A program made the translations under genes and the position numbers. From assembly GCF_014155765.1 (NCBI RefSeq), contig NZ_SCKT01000008.1, positions 52,550 to 116,549 of the forward strand: a stretch of 64,000 nucleotides of DNA, read 5' to 3'. Source of the stretch: Pantoea dispersa. GTDB taxonomy: Bacteria; Pseudomonadota; Gammaproteobacteria; Enterobacterales; Enterobacteriaceae. Under the pieces are notes generated by a model that saw only the letters and a list, made by a program, of their open reading frames with translations, made no database searches and was not told the DNA's origin. Below are positions 29,826-39,146 of the stretch, in pieces (within the stretch, counting starts at the first letter, position 1; each line of letters begins with the position of its first letter).

Positions 29826-31838
29826 TTATTCAGACGGTGACGAGCTGGCCAGCCAGCGCTGGTTAAACACCGATAACGGCAGGGCTTCAGCATATAAGTA
29901 GCCCTGCCCGATGGTAATTCCGCGCGCCAGCAGCCAGTCGCGCTGCTCGGCGGTTTCGACGCCTTCGGCTATCACGTCGAGGTGGATGATATCGGCAATC
30001 GCCGCCACGATGCGCACCATGGTGTCATCATCCGGCAGCGCGGCGACAAAGCTGCGATCCATTTTTAGCTTATTGACCGGCAGCGCTTTGAACTGATGCA
30101 GGTAGTTGAGATTGGAATAGCCCATGCCGAAATCATCCAGCGCGACCGCCACCCCGGTTTGCTGCAGCGAGCGCAGCAGCGCCATCGCCTGTTCAGCATC
30201 GCCAATCTGCGCGGTTTCGGTGATCTCCAGCACGAAGTTACCCGGCGCAATGCGGTGGCGCTCCAGTAGCCCCTGCAGGTGGCTCACCACGCTGGCATCG
30301 CGCAGCTGTACTGCGGAGATATTCACGCTGAGCGGCAGATTGATGCCGTGGCGCTGCCAGCCAGCGATAATGCGGCACGCCTCTTCAAAAACCCAGCGGC
30401 CGAGCGCGGAGATGACGCCAATCTCTTCGGCGCTGGCGATGAACTCTTCGGATAACCCGTAGCTGCCGTCCGGCATACGCATGCGCAGCAGCGCTTCTGC
30501 GCCGGCCAGCTCGCCAGTGGCCATATTGATTTGCGGCTGCAGATAGAGCGCAAACTGGCCATCCTGCAGGCCCTGCAGGATGTCGTGCTCCTGGGTTAAG
30601 CGCTTCTGCGCCCGCTCGGTCAGCGCCGGGTCAAAGAACAGAATCTGGTTTTTACCCTGATGGCGCGCCGACATCATCGCCGACGTGGCGCGCGCCAGCT
30701 GTTCGCCAGCGGACACGGTGTTGTCATCATGCAGCGCCAGACCAATGCTGGCGTTGGGGCGCAGCTGCAGCTGATACAGGTTCACCGGCTGGTTGATGCG
30801 TAGCATCAGGTTGCGCGCCAGCCGCATGGCGCGAAACGGGTTGTGCGCACGCTTCATCAGTAGCGCAAAGTCGCTCGGTCCGGTCTGTGCCAGCAGGGTA
30901 TGGTCATCAATGGTACTGCGGATTTTTTCCACCAGCGTCAGCATCAGCGTATCGCGCTGCTCATCGCTCAGGACGCCATTGGCTTCCTGCAGGGTTTCGA
31001 TGCGGATCACCATCAGCCCCCACGGCTGCTGGCTGTGGCGATGGCGGATGTGCTGATCAAGCAGCGCCAGAAACAGCGCGCGGTTGGGCAAATCGGTCAC
31101 CGCGAAATGGGTGGTCAGCCGGCTCATCTCATCGTGAATCGACTCCAGCACCTGCTGATTGCGGTTGTAGCTGCGAATCAGCATGCCGATCTCATCGTCG
31201 CGATGATTGTGCGGCAGCGCCAGCTTATGAGTGAGAATGGCGGGCGGCGGCAGCTCCTGCAGCTCACGCGAAATATTACGCAGCGGATGCACGATCAGCC
31301 GGTTGATACACCAGCTGATCGCCACGGACAGAATCAGCGCCAGCAGCATATAGGTGGTGATCATGGTGGACAGCGTGCTGAGCAGGAACTGATAAACGCG
31401 CGACGAATCAGCCTGCAGCACCAGATAGGCAATCGGCTTCGGCAGCCCGCTGCGCTCGACCGAATAGAGCGGCAGCGTAATCTGCACCGGCAGTTCGAAT
31501 AGCCGGGCGACAAAGCGCGGCACCGGTTTCTCCGGCGCGAAGTCGGCGTGCAGCGCCTGGAAGGCGTTCGGCAGCACCACATCGGCGCGCGACAGAATGC
31601 CCGCCGGCTTAAGGGTATTCAGAATGCGTTCGGCCTGCGGGATATCGGCTTTGAGCACCGCTTCGGACAGCGGCTGGCGCACGGTATGCGCGACGTTCTC
31701 CATCTGCTGGGCGTAATCCACCCTGCGCTGCTGCACAAAATGGAATAACTGGATGACGATAAAAATACAGATGGTGACCAGCGCCACGGCGGACACGGTA
31801 GCCATCTGCTTTATCGTTAACGAACGACTGACGCGCAA
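29826..31838 (-). CDS. pdeK: HmsP/YhjK-type membrane c-di-GMP phosphodiesterase
   Basis: About 670 residues: two membrane helices (about 10-30 and 160-180) flank a periplasmic region, then HAMP-like, degenerate GGDEF and EAL domains. The GGDEF signature is reduced to GPSDF, so no cyclase activity is expected, while EALLR, VNISAVQL, LDDFGMGYSNL and AEGVET support an active EAL domain. E. coli YhjK has about the same length and lies beside bcs there too. The start is taken as TTG at 31838 (LRVSRSLTIKQM) because AGGAG lies 8 nt upstream and E. coli begins MRVSRSLTIKQM; no ATG fits. Probable role: local lowering of c-di-GMP near cellulose synthase. Confidence 0.9.
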   Translation of the reverse strand: MRVSRSLTIKQMATVSAVALVTICIFIVIQLFHFVQQRRVDYAQQMENVAHTVRQPLSEAVLKADIPQAERILNTLKPAGILSRADVVLPNAFQALHADFAPEKPVPRFVARLFELPVQITLPLYSVERSGLPKPIAYLVLQADSSRVYQFLLSTLSTMITTYMLLALILSVAISWCINRLIVHPLRNISRELQELPPPAILTHKLALPHNHRDDEIGMLIRSYNRNQQVLESIHDEMSRLTTHFAVTDLPNRALFLALLDQHIRHRHSQQPWGLMVIRIETLQEANGVLSDEQRDTLMLTLVEKIRSTIDDHTLLAQTGPSDFALLMKRAHNPFRAMRLARNLMLRINQPVNLYQLQLRPNASIGLALHDDNTVSAGEQLARATSAMMSARHQGKNQILFFDPALTERAQKRLTQEHDILQGLQDGQFALYLQPQINMATGELAGAEALLRMRMPDGSYGLSEEFIASAEEIGVISALGRWVFEEACRIIAGWQRHGINLPLSVNISAVQLRDASVVSHLQGLLERHRIAPGNFVLEITETAQIGDAEQAMALLRSLQQTGVAVALDDFGMGYSNLNYLHQFKALPVNKLKMDRSFVAALPDDDTMVRIVAAIADIIHLDVIAEGVETAEQRDWLLARGITIGQGYLYAEALPLSVFNQRWLASSSPSE

Positions 31839-32002
31839 CAAAACCTCTCCTGGCCGCCGGGGGCCGTGACAGTTGCCGGAATGCGCAGCAAGTATATCCC
31901 AGGTCAGCATTTTTTTGCGCCGGGATAAAGGCGAAAATCACGCAACTGCCCCGCTTTACGCGCGGTTTCAGCATTTTGTCAGCCATTAGCGGCGCAGAGA
32001 CA

Positions 32003-32030
32003 AAACGGTGCGCGCCAGCCCGCACCGTTT
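32003..32030 (-). terminator. bcsEFG operon terminator
   Basis: A perfect 10-bp stem AAACGGTGCG/CGCACCGTTT with an 8-nt loop begins 13 nt past the bcsG stop. On the minus strand the 3' arm ends in GTTTTGT. Confidence 0.85.
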
Positions 32031-32042
32031 GCCGCTCAGGTT

Positions 32043-33680
32043 TTACTGCGGATAGGCTACCCAGTCGCCGCCGTTAAGGCGAATCCACGGTTTGCCCTGA
32101 TACATCATCACGACGGCGTTATCATTTTCCGACACCACTGGCGTCTGCGGCAGGTTATCCGCCAGCACCGACATGTTGACATTCGGTGCGTTAAACACCT
32201 GACCGTCCACCACCCGCGACACCAGCTCGGAAATTGCCAGCAGGCTGACAGGCGTATCGATGGTCAGCGGCTGGCCCTGATGCGGCGCTTTCATGCCCAC
32301 AAATTTAATGCCAACCGGCACGTGGGTGATGCCCGGGCTCGGAATGTCGCGCAGCCCGGACATCTGCATTTTATCCCCCTGCAGTGCCGCACCGTGCTCC
32401 GGCACCACCAGCACCATCACCCGGCGTCCCGACTTCTCCAGATTGGTCAGGAAGGTATCGAGCTGGTCGAACAGTACCCGTGCGCGCGGCTGCCACTCGG
32501 CGGTGCGGGTGCTGCCCAGCTCGCGCGTACCGTCGTGCAGCGGAATCAGGTTGTAGAAGGTGGCGCTGCGCGCATCGCTGCTTTTGCTGCGGTCATCAAG
32601 CCAGCGCTGCATCAGCTGCCCATCGTTGTACACCGGCGAACCATCAAAAGACGTCAGCTCCGGCGCAATCCCGGCCTGCGACATCAGCGGCGCCTGCATG
32701 TTGCCATCCTCGCGCAGCTCTTTCAGGTAGTTACCGAACACACCGGTATGATCCATCATCAGCTGCTGCTTAAAGCCCAGCTTCGCTAGATTATCAAACA
32801 GATAGCAGCGCTGGTCGGTGGCTTTATACAGGTTACTGTGTGAGGTCTGGCCGCAGCTGGCGCGCAGCAGGCGAATACCGGCCGGGCCGCTGTAGCCGGT
32901 GGCGGAGTTATAGTTGTTCAGCACGATATCAAAGTGCTTCCACAGCGGATGGTCACGCAGCTGCGCCACATCAATGTCCGACCACGCCAGCGAACAGATG
33001 TTGATCACCAGAATATCGAACGGCTGCGAATCGGCGGGCAGCGCATCCGGGAAATGCGTGACGCGCTGGCGTTCGCTGTCGTAAAAGCGATTCAGCCACG
33101 CGGTGAGGTTGGCGCTGGTGGGCGGCGCGCTTTGATCGAGTCCCGCCGCGGCCGGGCTGGCGGCCGGTTTGTCGTTCAGCGCCACCGGCGGTGCGGCGGC
33201 TTTGCCGGGCAGCAGGCTGACCGCCGGGCCGGCGAGCGTCAGCACGTTCAGCCAGATCAGCGCCAGCGACACCAGCACGGTGACGCGAATCCACTGCGCC
33301 ACGAACAGGTAAATCACCAGCAGCACAAAGGCCGCGCCGATCATCTCCCAGTTAATAAAGCGCTGCAGCAAATCCAGCAGATAGGCCGGCGAGAATCCCG
33401 CCACCTGGCTGCCCTGGCTGAGCAGCGAGTTCAGACCCGGCAGCCAGGTATCGTGCCAAAACAGCGCGAAGCCAATCGGCAGCGAAACCCACTGGCGCAG
33501 ACGATGCAGCCGCGCTGACGGCAGCGGAAACAGCAGCCACGCCAGAAACACCAGATTACTCAGTGCATGGAAGTTGAGATAGCCGTACCACAACAGACCA
33601 AATTTGATCAGAAAGTAAAAGTTCCAGCCGCCGAGGCCGCGCCAGCGCGCCGCGTGCAGCGTCGAAGGTGTGTTATCCAT
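32043..33680 (-). CDS. bcsG: Cellulose phosphoethanolamine transferase
   Basis: BcsG transfers phosphoethanolamine from phosphatidylethanolamine to cellulose in the periplasm, as shown in E. coli and Salmonella. The 545-residue protein has about four to five N-terminal membrane helices (to about residue 155), a Pro/Ala-rich linker, and a periplasmic alkaline-phosphatase-like domain: the nucleophile serine in SATGYSGPAGIRLLRASCGQ near 262, LVVPEHGAALQGDK near 437. Slightly shorter than E. coli (559). It overlaps bcsF by 8 bp. Confidence 0.94.
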   Translation of the reverse strand: MDNTPSTLHAARWRGLGGWNFYFLIKFGLLWYGYLNFHALSNLVFLAWLLFPLPSARLHRLRQWVSLPIGFALFWHDTWLPGLNSLLSQGSQVAGFSPAYLLDLLQRFINWEMIGAAFVLLVIYLFVAQWIRVTVLVSLALIWLNVLTLAGPAVSLLPGKAAAPPVALNDKPAASPAAAGLDQSAPPTSANLTAWLNRFYDSERQRVTHFPDALPADSQPFDILVINICSLAWSDIDVAQLRDHPLWKHFDIVLNNYNSATGYSGPAGIRLLRASCGQTSHSNLYKATDQRCYLFDNLAKLGFKQQLMMDHTGVFGNYLKELREDGNMQAPLMSQAGIAPELTSFDGSPVYNDGQLMQRWLDDRSKSSDARSATFYNLIPLHDGTRELGSTRTAEWQPRARVLFDQLDTFLTNLEKSGRRVMVLVVPEHGAALQGDKMQMSGLRDIPSPGITHVPVGIKFVGMKAPHQGQPLTIDTPVSLLAISELVSRVVDGQVFNAPNVNMSVLADNLPQTPVVSENDNAVVMMYQGKPWIRLNGGDWVAYPQ

Positions 33681-33861
33681 GTTTATCCGTTTTGGTCGAT
33701 TGGCGTTGCCACTGCCCTTCCGATTTGAGGGCGCGGGCAGGTAACAGGCGCATCAGCAGGCTGGTGCTGCGCTGCGGCAGCCAGCGTCGCCACAGCGATT
33801 TCAGGAACAGCAAAATCAGTAACAGCAGGATCGCCACCTGCACACCATCCATCAGCGTCAT
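33673..33861 (-). CDS. bcsF: Cellulose biosynthesis membrane peptide BcsF
   Basis: A 62-residue peptide with one N-terminal membrane helix (about residues 8-23) and a basic cytoplasmic tail. E. coli BcsF has 63 residues, the same topology, and recruits BcsE to the membrane and BcsG. It overlaps bcsE by 4 bp and bcsG by 8 bp, so the three genes are a tight unit. Identified by size, topology and position more than by sequence identity. Confidence 0.88.
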   Translation of the reverse strand: MTLMDGVQVAILLLLILLFLKSLWRRWLPQRSTSLLMRLLPARALKSEGQWQRQSTKTDKHG

Positions 33862-35402
33862 ACGTGCGGCTCCCCGAGATCTATGATGATTGGCTGCGGC
33901 GTCTGAGGGCTGCGCGGCGCGGCCGCTGCCGGCGCGGCTGGTTGCGCAGCGGCCGGTACCCTGAGCGGTTCGAACTGCGCCACCGGCGTCAGCTGCCGCA
34001 CTTTATTCACCTCCGACAAAATCTGATTGTCGGCAAACCACACCATGCGGTTGCTGAACAGCTCGTCGTGCGGCAGGGAAAATATCGATTTCAGGGCAAT
34101 GTCCAGGTCGTTAAAGCGGCAGGAAGAGAGGAATAAATAGAGCCGATCGTCAACCAGCGTCACCAGGTCGCCAAAACGACGTGGTTTACACAGCGTCAGC
34201 ACCTGCGGCGGCGACAGCTGCGGCACCGGGCGCAGCGCCACCATCAGCCCTTTGTCGTTTTCCGGCAGCAGCGTATTGTTCATCAACTGCTGTACCGCCG
34301 CACAGAAACGCTCCAGCGGCAAATAGCCTTTCTGCTGCAGCGGCTGTAGCGCCTGCACCAGCGCCGGCAGATCGGCCGGCACGTGGCGGGTAAACTGCTG
34401 GCCCTGCACGCCTTCCAGCGCGGTCAGCAAGCGCGACAGCGGCGCCGCCGTTGGGACAATGCTGTTAACGCCGCACGCCAGCAGCAAACGTTCATCACTG
34501 TAGCGCAGGCTGGTACCGAGTTCCCGCACCACGATTTTCAGCGCGTTGCCGCGCGATCGCCGCAAACCATGGACCATGCTCGCCAGAGTCGGCACATCCT
34601 GATTGTGGGCCAGGCTAAAGATGACCGTGGCGGCGTTAGCCTGCTGCCCGCGCGTATACACGCTCTCGTTATCGCTGAACAGTTGCCACTGCGCAGAAAG
34701 CGGCGGCGCCCCTTCCAGCACATCCTGCTGGGCCAGAAACTGGTTTTCATCATTGAGGCTCAGCGGCTGCGACGCGGCGGCTTCAGCCTGCGCAATAAAC
34801 TGATTATCAATACAGTTCAGGCGGATAGCGCGGTCGGCCAGCAATTTATCGGCGGAGTACCACCAGTTAATTCGATATTGCCAGCTATCCTGCTGAAATT
34901 CTAAATGAGCGACACCATCAAGCTGACGAAAATAACGCTGCAGATGATTTCGCAGGGGAATAATTGCGGTTCCGCAGGTGATCATTAGCAGCGTCATTTG
35001 TTTTTTTAACAGAACCCGGCGCAAGCCTTTTATCCACACGGTCAGTTCATCCGGGGATAATTTGTTCCACAGCGCCGCCTGACTATAAAACATGACCAGA
35101 CCGCTACGTTTATTCATTACGCGCGCCATATCGCTGGCCAGATGTTGCAGGCTGGCTTTATTGGCAGGCAGCGAAAATAAGGGAATACGTGCCGGACCGC
35201 CGGGCGGATCGGGCGTTAACAGCGTCTGCGGGGATGCATCCGCGCTCACCAGCGTGGCCGCCTTTTGCTGGCTAACCACCTGACGTAACAGCGTTCGTGC
35301 GTCTTCGGGCCGCTGGCAGGTTATCCAGTAAAATCCCGGCGACTGCAGGGCGATTAATTCCTGTTGTACCTGCTGCAGGCCAAGCGTATAAAGATTTTTC
35401 AT
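33858..35402 (-). CDS. bcsE: c-di-GMP-binding cellulose regulator BcsE
   Basis: BcsE binds c-di-GMP through its GIL domain and is part of the cytosolic Bcs assembly that boosts cellulose output. The 514-residue protein (E. coli 523) has a REC-like region, and the C-terminal GIL domain carries the RxxD ligand motif as RFGD in LCKPRRFGDLVTL near residue 428. The last 40 residues form an Ala/Pro tail. First gene of the minus-strand bcsEFG unit, divergent from bcsR. Confidence 0.93.
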   Translation of the reverse strand: MKNLYTLGLQQVQQELIALQSPGFYWITCQRPEDARTLLRQVVSQQKAATLVSADASPQTLLTPDPPGGPARIPLFSLPANKASLQHLASDMARVMNKRSGLVMFYSQAALWNKLSPDELTVWIKGLRRVLLKKQMTLLMITCGTAIIPLRNHLQRYFRQLDGVAHLEFQQDSWQYRINWWYSADKLLADRAIRLNCIDNQFIAQAEAAASQPLSLNDENQFLAQQDVLEGAPPLSAQWQLFSDNESVYTRGQQANAATVIFSLAHNQDVPTLASMVHGLRRSRGNALKIVVRELGTSLRYSDERLLLACGVNSIVPTAAPLSRLLTALEGVQGQQFTRHVPADLPALVQALQPLQQKGYLPLERFCAAVQQLMNNTLLPENDKGLMVALRPVPQLSPPQVLTLCKPRRFGDLVTLVDDRLYLFLSSCRFNDLDIALKSIFSLPHDELFSNRMVWFADNQILSEVNKVRQLTPVAQFEPLRVPAAAQPAAPAAAAPRSPQTPQPIIIDLGEPHV

Positions 35403-35599
35403 ATTAGCGTCGCGATCTGTACAATCCAGGCTAGTTTAATATAGACGGCAACGATTGGAACTGCTGAAATAAAAAAAGCTGCGCACGCGCCAGACTGTTT
35501 GACTTTGCCGGGTCAGAAATCGCTGGCTGCGGTTTTATACGCGACAAGAAAAATATCACCCCTCTTTATCCGTTGTCGTTTCTTTGGTGGCAAAAAGTA
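35403..35599. promoter_or_regulatory. Divergent bcsE / bcsR promoter region
   Basis: These 197 bp must hold the promoters for both arms of the E. coli-type cellulose locus. It is A/T-rich relative to the flanks (TAGTTTAATATAGACGG near 35431). No -35/-10 pair stands out clearly on either strand, as is common for activator-dependent promoters. Confidence 0.45.
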
Positions 35600-35794
35600 A
35601 TGAAAACTGAAAATGCTTTTTCACTGATCGCTGTCGGCAGCGAAGATCAGGATGATATTAACGCCCTGAGTGACGCCTTTTCACTGAAGGCGTTTCGCTA
35701 TATTGATATTGCCCGTGAAGCGCGTCTGCAACAGTTGCTGTCGCGCTGGCCGTTGTTGCAGGAATGCACGCAGGGACCGGAGTCACCACGCTAA
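35600..35794 (+). CDS. bcsR: Cellulose biosynthesis regulator BcsR
   Basis: BcsR is a small protein that forms a complex with BcsQ and binds the cytosolic side of BcsA in E. coli. The 64-residue product has the conserved core AFSLKAFRYIDIAREARL...LLSRWPLLQE, clearly matching E. coli BcsR (62 aa). The start at 35600 is chosen over one 9 codons earlier on family length. The stop overlaps the bcsQ start by one base (TAATG). Confidence 0.9.
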   Translation: MKTENAFSLIAVGSEDQDDINALSDAFSLKAFRYIDIAREARLQQLLSRWPLLQECTQGPESPR

Positions 35795-36525
35795 TGCCGG
35801 TTCTCGCCTTACAGGGGCTGCGCGGCGGGTGCGGCGCGACGGCACTCAGTGCCGCGCTGGGCTGGGCGCTAAACGCGCTGCAGCAGTCGGTGCTGCTTAT
35901 CGACCTTTCGCCAGCCAACCAACTGGCGGCCCACTTTAATCTGCCGCTCGACACGCCGCACGGCTGGCTGCGTGCGCAGCTGGATAACCAGCCGTGGCAG
36001 CACAGCGCGCTGCGCTATCAGCCGGGGCTGGATTTCCTGCCGTCTGGCACGCTCACGCATCAGCAGACCTTATCCTTAACCGCAGCGACAGCGGAAATTG
36101 CACAACCGCTGCTTAAGGCTTTGCCGGCCCTGAAACAGCGCTATCAGTGGATTATTTTCGACCTTCCGGCGGATCTGCTGCCGTGGCAGCAGGCGTTCAT
36201 CCCGGCCGCCGATCGGCTGCTTCAGCTGTTAACGCTGGATGCCAACTGCCAGCTGCGCCTGCACCGCGCGCACTTTTCGCCGCAGACGCTGTTTCTGATT
36301 AACCAGTTCAACGCCAATAGCCAGCTGCAGCAGGATCTGCATCAGCTGTGGCTGCGCTCGCTTAAGAACCTGATTCCACAGATGATTCATCGCGATGAAG
36401 CGCTGGCAGAAGCGCTGATGATGAAACAGCCAGTGGGCGCCTGGCGTCCGCATGCGCTGGCCAGTGAAGAGATCAATACGCTGGCCAACTGGCTGCTGCT
36501 GCATGTTGCCGGAGGTGGCGCATGA
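35794..36525 (+). CDS. bcsQ: Cellulose biosynthesis ParA/MinD-like ATPase, E. coli-type
   Basis: BcsQ is a SIMIBI NTPase that, with BcsR, stabilises the cytosolic face of cellulose synthase and localises synthesis. The 243-residue product begins MPVLALQGLRGGCGATAL. The deviant Walker A of ParA proteins (KGGxGKT) is reduced: both lysines are missing, the second being Ala (Thr in E. coli BcsQ). IIFDLPAD and MIHRDEALAEA correspond to later conserved blocks. The start at 35794 couples to bcsR; bcsA overlaps by 4 bp. Confidence 0.9.
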   Translation: MPVLALQGLRGGCGATALSAALGWALNALQQSVLLIDLSPANQLAAHFNLPLDTPHGWLRAQLDNQPWQHSALRYQPGLDFLPSGTLTHQQTLSLTAATAEIAQPLLKALPALKQRYQWIIFDLPADLLPWQQAFIPAADRLLQLLTLDANCQLRLHRAHFSPQTLFLINQFNANSQLQQDLHQLWLRSLKNLIPQMIHRDEALAEALMMKQPVGAWRPHALASEEINTLANWLLLHVAGGGA

Positions 36526-39137
36526 ATGCGCTGCGCTGGCTGCTGGTGCCGCAGGCCTCGCAGGCATTGCAGCAGCGCGCGCACCTGGCGCGTCAGCACG
36601 GCGCCGGGCGGTTAACGGTCGCGCTGCATCTGCTGTGGTGCGTGCTCGCCTGGTCGCTGCTGCGGCTGGAAACGCCGGCGTGGCGGCGCGTGCTGCAGCA
36701 GCGTCAGCGCTACTTCCCGCATATCTCTCCGCTGCGTCCGCGTCCGCTCGATATTGTGCGCTATGCACTCCAGAGCCTGTGGCTGCTTATCATGCTGCCG
36801 CTGGACGGCAGCGCGCGCAGCGAGCGTAAACGTTTTAACGCCTTTGGCTCGCTGTTCCGCTGGCGCCAGCAGCTGTATCAATGGCTGGCGCAGCTGCCGG
36901 CGCGGCTGGAGCACAGCGGCGTGCCGCAGCGCAGCGAACGCTGGCTGCAGCGCCTGCCACGGCGCGTGCGTCAGCTGCTGTTCATCGTAGTGGCGATCGC
37001 CGCCAGCCTGCTGGCGCTGCTGTGCATCTCGCAGCCGTTTGATATCACCACGCAGTTTGTGTTTGTGCTGCTGCTGTGGGCGCTGGCCATGCTGGTGCGC
37101 CGTATGCCGGGCCGGCTGGTGACCATCATGCTGATCGTGCTGTCGCTCACCATCTCCTGCCGCTATCTGTGGTGGCGCTATACGGAAACCCTTAACTGGG
37201 ACGATCCGCTCAGCCTGACGTTTGGCCTGCTGCTGATTGGCGCGGAAACCTACGCGTGGACAGTACTGGTGCTGGGCTATTTCCAGACGCTGTGGCCGCT
37301 CAACCGCCAGCCGGTCTCTATGCCGCCGGAGATCGCCAGCTGGCCCAGCGTCGATATTCTGGTGCCGACCTACAACGAGCCGCTCAGCGTGGTCAAACCC
37401 ACCATCTATGCTGCGCTGGGCATCGACTGGCCGCAGGATAAACTCAACATCTATATTCTTGATGACGGCACGCGCGAGGAGTTCCGCGAGTTTGCTGCCA
37501 GCGTAGGCGTCAATTACGTGGTGCGCCCCAGCCACGAACACGCCAAGGCCGGCAACATCAACCATGCGCTGAAAACCACCTGCCGCAGCGAATACGTGGC
37601 GATTTTTGACTGCGACCACGTGCCGACGCGCTCGTTCCTGCAGCTCACCATGGGCTGGTTCCTGAAAGATCACCGGCTGGGCATGCTGCAGACGCCGCAC
37701 CACTTCTTCTCACCGGATCCGTTTGAGCGCAACCTCGGCCGCTTCCGCCAGACGCCGAATGAAGGCTCGCTGTTTTACGGTCTGGTGCAGGATGGTAACG
37801 ACACCTGGGATGCCGCCTTTTTCTGCGGCTCCTGCGCAGTGCTGCGCCGCAGCGCGCTGGATGAGATTGGCGGTATCGCGGTAGAGACGGTAACCGAAGA
37901 TGCACACACCTCGCTGCGACTGCACCGCCGCGGATACACCTCGGCCTACATCCGCATTCCTCAGGCTGCCGGGCTGGCGACCGAAAGTCTGTCAGCGCAT
38001 ATTGGCCAGCGCATCCGCTGGGCGCGCGGCATGGTGCAGATCTTCCGTCTCGATAATCCGCTGTTTGGCAAAGGGCTGAAGCTGGTACAGCGGCTGTGTT
38101 ACGCCAATGCCATGCTGCACTTTCTTGCCGGTATTCCCCGGCTGATCTTTCTGCTGGCGCCGCTGGCGTTTCTGCTGTGCCATGCCTACATCATCTATGC
38201 GCCCGCGCTGGCCATCGCCATCTACGTGCTGCCGCACATGGTGCATACCAGCCTGACCAACTCGCGCATCCAGGGGCGCTGGCGCCACTCGTTCTGGAGC
38301 GAGGTGTATGAAACCGTGCTCGCCTGGTATATCGCCCGCCCCACCACGGTCGCGCTGTTTAATCCGCACAAAGGCAAATTCAACGTGACCGCCAAAGGGG
38401 GCCTGGTAGAAGAGCGTCATCTCGACTGGGTGATCACCAAACCCTACATGCTGCTGGTGCTGCTGAACATTGCCGGTATCGGCATGGGCTTCTGGCGCAT
38501 GGCGCATGGCCCGGCCAATGAGCTGCTCACCATCTGGGTCAGTCTGGTGTGGGTGGTTTACAACATGATTATTCTCGGCGGCGCGGTGGCCGTGTCGGTG
38601 GAAGCGCGTCAAATCCGTGAAGCGCACCGCGTGGAGATCGCCATGCCGGCGGCGCTGGCACGCGCCGATGGTCATATGCTGCCGTGCACGCTGCGCGACT
38701 ACTCTGACGGCGGCGTGGGCGTCGAACTGCGCGAGCCGGATGCACTGCGCGAGAACGAAAGCGTCTCGCTGCTGCTGCGGCGCGGACAGCAGGAGTTCAG
38801 TTTTCCGTGCTAGGTGCAGCGCGTATTTGGCCGCCGCGCAGGTATCCGCCTGCACCAGCTCTCCACCCGCCAGCACATCGAATTTATTCAGTGCACCTTT
38901 GCGCGCGCCGATACCTGGGCGCTGTGGCAGGACGGTTTTCCGGAGGATAAACCGGTGCAGAGCCTGGCGGACATTATGCTGCTCGGCTTCAAAGGCTATT
39001 TGCGGCTGGCGGAGTATGGTCCGGCACCGCTGCGCCGCCTGTTCCGTGGCCTGACCGCCGGACTGCACTGGCTGGCAACGCTGTTGCCGCATAGCGTCCG
39101 TCCGCGACCGGCAACGCTCAACACTGATTTTACCTAA
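36522..39137 (+). pseudogene. bcsA: Cellulose synthase BcsA, E. coli-type, interrupted by in-frame TAG
   Basis: BcsA polymerises UDP-glucose into cellulose and threads it through the inner membrane. Residues 1-763 are open, then TAG at 38811-38813, then the same frame runs 107 more codons to TAA at 39137; 871 in all, the E. coli length (872). Catalytic parts are intact: DDGTREEF at 314, FDCDH at 362, TED at 458, QRIRW at 496. The PilZ motifs REAHR (699-703) and DYSDGG (726) precede the stop, but the rest of the PilZ barrel and the C-terminal helix follow it. The stop aligns with Gln in E. coli (FPTQV), so CAG to TAG is the simplest change. A GTG directly after TAG could restart translation, but no well-spaced ribosome binding site is seen. 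It could be a real loss, a sequencing error, or suppressed. Confidence 0.88.
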
Positions 39138-39146
39138 GCTGATGAT

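Noticed and set aside
38814-39137. A separate 107-residue gene after bcsA
   Set aside because: It is in the same frame as bcsA, directly after TAG, and its sequence is the C-terminal PilZ part of BcsA. Treated as part of the interrupted bcsA.
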